Source: Holophaga sp. (GTDB lineage: Bacteria > Acidobacteriota > Holophagae > Holophagales > Holophagaceae). Taken from it: 6,262 bases of DNA. The position numbers and the translations under genes are program-made. The DNA lies in NCBI GenBank assembly GCA_031292735.1, contig JARLGP010000151.1, forward strand, positions 1 to 6,262, read 5' to 3'. The first letter of the stretch is position 1. Every line of letters starts with the position of its first letter. The notes below the pieces were generated by a model. That model had not been told where the DNA came from and ran no database searches. It was given only the letters and a program-made list of their open reading frames with translations. Positions 1 to 4,799 of this stretch are shown here, piece by piece.

Positions 1-576
1 CGGCTCGCCCAGGCCCAGCTTGCGCTTGATCTGCTGCACCAGCAGGTCCGGCACCAGCAGGTGGATGAGGGTGCTGAGGGTCTCCTGGACGGTTTCCAGG
101 GGCAGGTCGTAGAACGGGCCGGGGCCGAGGATCTCCTCCAGGCCGGAGGCGTCGCCGCCCGGGGCGGAGAAGATCTCCACGTTGGAGATGGAGAGGGTCT
201 CGCCGGCCATGTCGCTCAGCGCCTGGTTGGCGGAGCCCATGATCTGGTTGAAGGTCTCGGCCAGCGCGTCGCGGGAATCCCCGGCCAGTTCGGCGGAGGG
301 GGTGCCGTCGCCGCCCAGCATGAGGTCCACCAGCATGGTGCCCTCCTTGAGCGGCAGGGCGAACAGGATGATTCCGGTCATGCCCTTGGTGTAGTGGGCC
401 TTGACGTAGACCACCGAGGCCTGGTGCAGCACCGAGACGCCGGTGTGGTCCAGGGTGTCGCCGTCCTGGGCCTTGATGGCGAACTCCCGCCCGGTGAGCA
501 TGGAGAACACCGAGGACATGCTTTCGGCGAAGCAGGTGCCGATTTTCTGGTTGAGGTCGGACATCGCGGGATCCAT
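1..576 (-). CDS. CheC/CheX-like flagellar switch protein, FliY/FliN type, 3' end outside window
   Basis: The first 192 residues are visible; the gene runs off the window at position 1. The start at 576 is chosen because a perfect AGGAGG lies 6 nt upstream; a second Met (M5) is a weaker alternative. The sequence looks like a CheC/CheX/FliY fold: an N-terminal helix (about residues 8-28), strands around 44-76 ending in a LP-type strand, then a second helix carrying D103-x3-E107-x2-N110, the CheC-family phosphatase motif, followed by a GSA...LS stretch. In the first helix the equivalent Glu/Asn positions are not conserved. Known family members remove phosphate from CheY-P; FliY of Bacillus joins such a domain to a C-terminal FliN (SpoA) domain in the C-ring. 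The position 1 nt after fliM favours a FliY-type switch protein, but the FliN domain would lie outside the window, so a stand-alone CheC or CheX is possible and I give no symbol. Confidence 0.78.
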   Translation of the reverse strand, partial: MDPAMSDLNQKIGTCFAESMSSVFSMLTGREFAIKAQDGDTLDHTGVSVLHQASVVYVKAHYTKGMTGIILFALPLKEGTMLVDLMLGGDGTPSAELAGDSRDALAETFNQIMGSANQALSDMAGETLSISNVEIFSAPGGDASGLEEILGPGPFYDLPLETVQETLSTLIHLLVPDLLVQQIKRKLGLGEP

Positions 577-577
577 G

Positions 578-1606
578 TCATCCCTCCTGAGGTGTGGTGG
601 TCACTTGGAACACCCGCTTCTGGTTGTTGTTCAGGGCCATGTAGCCCTGGAAGCGGGGAATCCCGTCCACGGTGAGGTCGAGCATGGCGTCGAACCGCTT
701 GGTGAGGGGGATCAGGTCCCCGGCCTGGAGGTTGAGGATATCGGAAAGCCGGAGGTTGGTGCCGCGGATCTCCGCGGCCACGTCCATGTCGCACTTGCGC
801 AGGCTCTCCATCAGCAGCTTGGCCTCCTCGAAGCTGGAGGACTTCTTGTAGCCGGTGTACATCTCCTGGTCGAACTTGCTGGCCACCGGCTCCAGGATGA
901 TGGACGGGATGGCCAGGTTGATCATGCCCACCACGCTGCCCATCTTCACTTCGAACACCACCAGCAGCACCACTTCGTTGGGGGCGACGATCTGGATCAG
1001 CTGGGGGCTGGTCTCCCGGGCCTGGATCCGGAACTCCAGGTCGATGATGCCGCGCCAGGCCTCGCGCAGGTCGTCCAGGGCCAGCTTGAGCACGCCGTCG
1101 AAGATGGACTGCTCGATGTCGGTCATGGTGCGCAGGTGCTTGAGGGCGTCGCCCGGCCCGCCCAGCATCTTGTCGATGATGGGGAACACCAGCTGGGGGT
1201 TGACCTCCAGGGCGAAGGCCCCTTCCAGCGGGCGGATGGAGATGGCGTTGAAGCAGGTGGGGTCGGGCACCGAGAGCAGGAACTCCTGGTAGCTGAGCTG
1301 CTCGACGCTCACCAGGTTCACTTCGGTGATGGTCCGCAGGTAGGCGGACAGGGAGCTGGAGAAGTTGCGGGCGAAACGGTCGTGCATGAAGTGCAGCGAG
1401 CGCATCTGCTCCCGGCTCACCCGGTCCGGGCGGCGGAAGTTGTACAGGGTGACTTTCTTCTGGGGCTGGGCTTTTTTTGCCCGTTGGCTGGCGGAGGGCG
1501 GGGACGGCTTGTCCACCGGCCCGGCAGCAGGTGCAGCGGCCTTGCCCCCCTTGGCGTGGGATTTCAGGAGGGCATCAACCTCTTCCTGGCTGAGAATCTT
1601 GGCCAT
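578..1606 (-). CDS. fliM: Flagellar motor switch protein FliM
   Basis: FliM forms the middle of the cytoplasmic C-ring; it binds CheY-P and FliG and so passes the chemotaxis signal to the rotor. The 342 residues match the usual size of the family (about 330-350). The N-terminus carries LSQEEVDALL (residues 5-14), the CheY-binding segment, with Val where Ile is common. A Lys/Ala/Pro-rich linker (about 16-50) follows. The middle domain (about 55-245) holds the GGPG motif (149-152), known to contact FliG, followed by T-D-I-E-Q-S-I (162-168). The C-terminal SpoA domain (about 265-338), which contacts FliN/FliY, ends with the GIPRFQGYMA segment. The ATG at 1606 has AGGAAG 4 nt upstream and gives the canonical N-terminus. 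It starts 12 nt after the fliA stop and ends 1 nt before the next gene, so it is part of the same transcript. The frame is intact; residues 44-45 are encoded by an A7 run. Confidence 0.97.
   Translation of the reverse strand: MAKILSQEEVDALLKSHAKGGKAAAPAAGPVDKPSPPSASQRAKKAQPQKKVTLYNFRRPDRVSREQMRSLHFMHDRFARNFSSSLSAYLRTITEVNLVSVEQLSYQEFLLSVPDPTCFNAISIRPLEGAFALEVNPQLVFPIIDKMLGGPGDALKHLRTMTDIEQSIFDGVLKLALDDLREAWRGIIDLEFRIQARETSPQLIQIVAPNEVVLLVVFEVKMGSVVGMINLAIPSIILEPVASKFDQEMYTGYKKSSSFEEAKLLMESLRKCDMDVAAEIRGTNLRLSDILNLQAGDLIPLTKRFDAMLDLTVDGIPRFQGYMALNNNQKRVFQVTTTPQEG
583..588 (-). promoter_or_regulatory. Strong ribosome binding site of the FliY-like gene
   Basis: AGGAGG on the minus strand, 6 nt before the ATG at 576. 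It lies inside the last codons of fliM, whose TGA (580-578) is separated from the ATG by one base. This is the best Shine-Dalgarno match in the window and fixes the start of the downstream gene. The arrangement suggests that ribosomes finishing fliM restart here, which would link the amounts of the two C-ring proteins. Confidence 0.8.
1468..1482 (-). other. A7 slippery heptamer flanked by a GGGC/GCCC inverted repeat inside fliM
   Basis: On the coding strand GGGC is followed by seven A and then GCCC, so the run would sit in the loop of a 4-bp all-GC stem. In frame it reads GCA AAA AAA GCC, which is the X-XXY-YYZ pattern (A-AAA-AAA) known to allow ribosomal or polymerase slippage. It encodes part of the flexible linker between the CheY-binding peptide and the FliM middle domain. 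Whether slippage occurs cannot be told from sequence; the intact frame gives a normal FliM. Confidence 0.45.
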
Positions 1607-1618
1607 TTCGCTTCCTGG

Positions 1619-2506
1619 TTAACTTTCGATCCGGCGTTCCTTGAGCTTGCCCCGGAGCCGGAGCATGGACTTGGTATGCAATTGCGATACCCGACTCTCG
1701 GTGATGTTGAGCAGGGTGCCGATTTCTTTCATGGTCAGCTCGTCGAAGTAGTAGAGCTGCACCACAAAACGCTCCTTGGTGGGCAGCCGGTCCACGGCCG
1801 TCTTGAGAATGGATTTCAATTCCTTGGTCTGGAGCACCATGTGGGCGCTTTCGCCGTCGGGGTCGGGGACGAAGCTGATGAGGTTCTCGCCTTCGCCGTT
1901 CTCCCCGGCGTCCATGAAGGTGCCCAGGGTGACCCCCTTGAGGTCGTCCAGGGAATGGTGCAGGTCGTCCAGGGTCAGGCCCAGGTGGGCGGCCACCTCC
2001 TCGTCGGTGGCGGCGCGGCCGTTCTGCTGCTCCAGCAGGTGGTAGGCGGTCTCGATGTCCTTCTTCTTGCGGCGCAGGCTGCGCGGCACCCAGTCCAGGT
2101 CGCGCAGGCCGTCCAGGATGGCGCCGCGGATGCGCTGCTCGGCGTAGGTCTTGAACTTGACGTTGCGGTCGGGCTCGAACTTCTTCACCGCGTCCATCAG
2201 CCCGAGGATGCCGGAGTGGATCAGGTCGTCCACCTCCACGTGGGCCGGAAGCCGGGCGGAGATGCGGTGGGCGATGAACTTCACCAGCGGCAGGCACTCG
2301 GTGATGAGCTCGTCCCGGTCCTGGAACTCCTGGGGCAGCTCCAGCTTGGCGGGCTCGGGGGCGCTGGCCGCCGGGGTCTCGGCGGTGGGCGCCATCCGGG
2401 CGTTGCGGCCATATGCGAGGGCCGCGGCGCGGGCGGCGGGCATGGCTGCCGGTGGGGTATGGGCCCCATCGGAAGCGTTGCTTCCCGTCTGCTTCCCTGG
2501 TTTCAT
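1619..2506 (-). CDS. fliA: RNA polymerase sigma factor for flagellar genes (sigma-28, FliA)
   Basis: FliA directs RNA polymerase to late flagellar and chemotaxis promoters and is normally held inactive by FlgM until the hook is finished. The protein has 295 residues against about 240-260 in most FliA proteins; the excess is an Ala/Pro-rich N-terminus (residues 1-58). Region 2 spans about 68-145 and contains E-V-D-D-L-I-H-S-G-I (91-100) and the F-K-T-Y-A-E-Q-R-I-R-G-A-I-L-D segment (118-132) typical of sigma-28. Region 3 is about 160-195, and region 4 about 238-290, with a helix-turn-helix around E-I-G-T-L-L-N-I-T-E-S-R-V-S-Q (261-275). The ATG at 2506 overlaps the flhG stop as ATGA and has GAGGA just upstream; Met22 and Met38 are alternative starts. 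The same frame stays open upstream to 2797, but that part lies in flhG and looks like shadow sequence. Stop TAA at 1621-1619, 12 nt before fliM. Confidence 0.95.
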   Translation of the reverse strand: MKPGKQTGSNASDGAHTPPAAMPAARAAALAYGRNARMAPTAETPAASAPEPAKLELPQEFQDRDELITECLPLVKFIAHRISARLPAHVEVDDLIHSGILGLMDAVKKFEPDRNVKFKTYAEQRIRGAILDGLRDLDWVPRSLRRKKKDIETAYHLLEQQNGRAATDEEVAAHLGLTLDDLHHSLDDLKGVTLGTFMDAGENGEGENLISFVPDPDGESAHMVLQTKELKSILKTAVDRLPTKERFVVQLYYFDELTMKEIGTLLNITESRVSQLHTKSMLRLRGKLKERRIES

Positions 2507-2515
2507 GGTTCCTCT
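2503..2515 (-). promoter_or_regulatory. flhG/fliA translational coupling junction (SD plus ATGA overlap)
   Basis: AGAGGA (2515-2510) lies four bases before the fliA ATG (2506-2504), and the flhG TGA (2505-2503) shares two bases with that ATG. The four-base ATGA overlap decides the fliA start and suggests that most fliA translation follows from ribosomes ending flhG. Confidence 0.7.
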
Positions 2516-3366
2516 GCGCTCAGGCCTTTCCAGAATGCAGCAAATCCGTCCTTTTGTAAGGGTATCTTCTCCTGCAATTGTCGGGCGGCGGCGCGCAGCG
2601 CCAAGGAGGCCGGGGCGTGCGGGAACAGGTCCACCACCCCGCGCTGCTGGCGCACCGCCTGCAGGATGAAGGGGTCGCTGGGCAGCATGCCCAGCACGTG
2701 CAGTTCCCGGTTGAGGAAGCGCTTGGTGGCCGCCTGAAGCTGGTCGATGGTCTCCTCGGCCTCCTCGCCGTTCTGGGCGTTGTTCACCAGCAACCACAGG
2801 GGCTTCGTGTTGTCCCGCAGGTGCACCACCTTGACCATGGCGTAGGCGTCCACCAGGGCGGTGGGCTCGGGGGTGGTCACCAGCAGCACTTCCTGGGCGG
2901 CCATGAGCAGCTTGATGACCGAGTCGTGGATGCCGGCGGCGGTGTCGATGAGCAGCCAGTCGTTGCTGGCGGAGATCCGCTGCAGGCCCTGGATCAGCCG
3001 CAGCTCGGCGGCGGCGTCCAGCCGGGTGAGCTCCTGGATGCCGCTGCTGGCGGGGATGATGCGGATGCCGAACGGGCCCTCCAGCAGGATGTCCTCCATG
3101 AGCTTTTCGCCCCGGAGCACGTGCTCGAGGGTGAACTCGGGGCTCATGCCCAGCAGGATGTCCAGGTTGGCCAGGCCGAAGTCGGCGTCCAGCACCACCA
3201 CCCGTTGGCCCATCTGGGCCAGGGACATGGCCAGGCCCGCCACCACGTTGGTCTTGCCCACGCCGCCCTTGCCGGAGGCGATGGCCATGACCCGGGAGGT
3301 GAACAGGCTGGCTTCCGGGGCTTGGGTCCGGGCGAGCGCTCTGAGACGGTTGGCTTGATCGTTCAT
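2503..3366 (-). CDS. flhG: Flagellar number regulator FlhG (MinD-like ATPase; FleN/YlxH family)
   Basis: FlhG is a ParA/MinD-type ATPase that dimerises with ATP, binds the inner membrane, restrains flagellar number and stimulates the GTPase of FlhF. The 287 residues are a normal length. The N-terminus has D3-Q-A-N-R-L-R9, the DQAxxLR motif known to activate FlhF. The deviant Walker A is K33-G-G-V-G-K38-T39, with the signature Lys at 33. The D60-A-D-F-G-L-A-N-L-D69 segment is typical of MinD/FlhG, and D141 in L-L-I-D-T-A-A-G-I is the Walker B Asp. T-T-P-E-P-T-A..D-A-Y-A (164-176) is also family-typical. The C-terminus (about 268-283, with G-F-A-A-F-W-K-G-L) could be the amphipathic membrane-binding helix. 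It begins 25 nt after flhF, with only a modest AGG 7 nt upstream of the ATG, and overlaps fliA by 4 nt. Codon use becomes AT-rich at the 3' end. FleQ-type regulation by FlhG, known in Pseudomonas, cannot be judged here. Confidence 0.96.
   Translation of the reverse strand: MNDQANRLRALARTQAPEASLFTSRVMAIASGKGGVGKTNVVAGLAMSLAQMGQRVVVLDADFGLANLDILLGMSPEFTLEHVLRGEKLMEDILLEGPFGIRIIPASSGIQELTRLDAAAELRLIQGLQRISASNDWLLIDTAAGIHDSVIKLLMAAQEVLLVTTPEPTALVDAYAMVKVVHLRDNTKPLWLLVNNAQNGEEAEETIDQLQAATKRFLNRELHVLGMLPSDPFILQAVRQQRGVVDLFPHAPASLALRAAARQLQEKIPLQKDGFAAFWKGLSAEEP
2527..2580 (-). other. AT-rich pocket at the 3' end of flhG, upstream of fliA
   Basis: This stretch is 23/54 G+C (43%) in a window that is otherwise about two-thirds G+C. 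On the coding strand it uses codons scarce elsewhere here (ATA, TTA, CAA, TTT, GCA, GCT). It encodes the end of FlhG, including the presumed membrane helix, and ends about 20 nt before the fliA start. It may hold an internal promoter or an open mRNA region that helps fliA translation; no good -35/-10 pair or sigma-54 site could be matched, so no promoter is claimed. Confidence 0.4.
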
Positions 3367-3391
3367 GGTTTCGCCTGGGAAATGGAACGGT

Positions 3392-4756
3392 TCATGGCGC
3401 CACCTGGGGCAGGGGCAGGATCAGGTCGGCCACGCGCCTGCTTGTGGCCATCTCAAGATCCTGCGGGACTTCCTGACCGGTGCCCAGATAGCTCAAGGGG
3501 CGCTTGACCCGGACCAGGGTGGACAACAGCGGGCCGAAGGTGGAGGTTTCGTCCAGCTTGGTGAAGATGATCCGGCCGGGCTTCAGCGGTTCGAACCGCT
3601 GGGCGATGTCGGCCAGGTCCCGGGGCTTGGTGGTGGCGGACAGCACCAGGTGGGTCTCCACCTCGGGCAGTTCGTCCAGGAAGCGGCGCAGCTGGTTCTG
3701 CATCTCCGAGTCCTTGGGGCTGTGCCCGGGGGTGTCGATGAGCACCAGCGCGCGGTCCTGGTAGAAGCGCATGGCCGCGCGCAGGTCCTCCACGGTGAGC
3801 GCCACGTGCAGGGGCACCTGGAGGATCTCGGCGTACTGGTGCAGCTGGTCCACGGCCGCCATGCGGAAGGTGTCCAGGGTGAGCAGGGCCACCTTCTGCT
3901 TGAGCTCCAGCTTGGCGTAGGCGGCCAGCTTGGCGATGGTGGTGGTCTTGCCCACGCCGGTGGGGCCCACCAGGGCGGCCACCCGCAGCTTGCCCGGCTC
4001 CAGCTGGATGGGCGAGGCCACCGGGATGAAGTCGGAGATCACCCGGCGCATGAACAGCCGCGCCTTTTCCGGGTCCACGGTGGCGTCGCCGCCCTGCTCC
4101 AGCAGGGTGCGCTGGGTGTACTCGCACAGCCGCAGGGCGATCATGGGGTCCACGTCGTTGGCCACCAGCTCGCCGTACAGGCCGAGCATGGTGGGCGGCA
4201 ACTGCAGCTGGGCCTGGGGCATGCCCTGCTTCTGGATGCGGTTGAGCTGGGCCTTCATCTGGTCCAGTTCGCGCAGGATGGTCTGGTTCCGGCCTTCCTG
4301 GTCCTTCAGGGCCTCCACCGCGCCCTTGATCTCCAGCAGCTCCCGGCGCAGGGGCTGGAGGTCCATGGGGGGCTGGGGCGGGGACTGGGGCTGGGGGGGC
4401 GCCGGCGGCTCTTCCACCCGGGGCGGGGCGGTATCCCGGATCGGGCTGCGCCGGGGCTGGCCCAACGGGGGGCGCTGGCTGACGGTGAGCGGCAGGGTGA
4501 CCGCCTGGGGCCGTGCCGGGGCTCCCAGCGAGGGACGCAGGCCGTAGATGCCGCTGGCGGGGGCCTGGGCCTCCGGGGGCGCGTCGCCCTCATCCACCGC
4601 GGCGGTGACTTCGATCACCGCCTCCTCGCCCAGCCCCATGGCGGTCTTCCGCTGCTTGGTCCGGGTGGACAGGATGAAGGCCTCTTCGCCCATCTCCTGT
4701 TTCACGATGCTGAGCGCTTCCTGCATCGAGGTCGCTTCGAAGGTCTTCACACGCAT
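3392..4756 (-). CDS. flhF: Flagellar biosynthesis GTPase FlhF (SRP family)
   Basis: FlhF is the third SRP-type GTPase, beside Ffh and FtsY; it marks the site of flagellar assembly at the membrane and works with FlhG. The protein has 454 residues. The N-terminal B domain opens with M-R-V-K-T-F-E-A..S-M-Q-E-A-L and ends its first unit with A-F-I-L-S-T-R (26-32), a clear FlhF hallmark. A Pro/Gln-rich linker (about 55-134) precedes a predicted coiled coil (about 135-178), then the N domain and the G domain: G1 G264-P-T-G-V-G-K-T271, G2 D295-T-F-R-M-A-A-V-D-Q-L305, G3 D341-T-P-G-H-S-P347, G4 T399-K-L-D-E403, G5 around G-T-G-Q-E-V-P-Q-D-L-E (425-435). The G3 element departs from the SRP-type DTAGR. 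The ATG at 4756 is firm because TGA lies in frame five codons upstream (4771-4769) with no other start codon between, but no Shine-Dalgarno sequence precedes it. It follows flhA by 43 nt and precedes flhG by 25 nt. Confidence 0.96.
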   Translation of the reverse strand: MRVKTFEATSMQEALSIVKQEMGEEAFILSTRTKQRKTAMGLGEEAVIEVTAAVDEGDAPPEAQAPASGIYGLRPSLGAPARPQAVTLPLTVSQRPPLGQPRRSPIRDTAPPRVEEPPAPPQPQSPPQPPMDLQPLRRELLEIKGAVEALKDQEGRNQTILRELDQMKAQLNRIQKQGMPQAQLQLPPTMLGLYGELVANDVDPMIALRLCEYTQRTLLEQGGDATVDPEKARLFMRRVISDFIPVASPIQLEPGKLRVAALVGPTGVGKTTTIAKLAAYAKLELKQKVALLTLDTFRMAAVDQLHQYAEILQVPLHVALTVEDLRAAMRFYQDRALVLIDTPGHSPKDSEMQNQLRRFLDELPEVETHLVLSATTKPRDLADIAQRFEPLKPGRIIFTKLDETSTFGPLLSTLVRVKRPLSYLGTGQEVPQDLEMATSRRVADLILPLPQVAP

Positions 4757-4799
4757 GGGAGGGTCCGTTCAAGGGGCGCAGGGGCTCGAAGGTGGTGGA

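Noticed and set aside
1471..1482. The GGGC/GCCC stem with a T7 run read as a rho-independent terminator.
   Set aside because: The homopolymer is in the loop rather than after the stem, the stem is only 4 bp, and it lies in the middle of fliM.
2518..2532. A GG-N10-GC pattern on the minus strand resembling a sigma-54 promoter before fliA.
   Set aside because: Only the GG and GC plus a few other bases match; transcription would begin about at the fliA ATG, leaving no ribosome binding site.
443..2737. A 764-codon open frame on the plus strand, and a second of 485 codons at 3365-4822.
   Set aside because: Both lie opposite well-identified flagellar genes, cross gene boundaries, and have Gly/Val/His/Leu/Gln-rich shadow-like composition with no recognisable domain. 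High G+C makes stop codons rare on the opposite strand.
1619..2797. A longer fliA frame of 392 codons starting at 2797.
   Set aside because: The extra 97 residues overlap conserved flhG coding sequence and are Arg/Gly/Pro-rich shadow translation; the ATGA overlap with an SD at 2506 is far better.
4757..4799. Possible terminator or promoter in the 43-nt flhA-flhF spacer.
   Set aside because: There is no stem followed by a T run and no recognisable -35/-10, sigma-28 or sigma-54 pattern.
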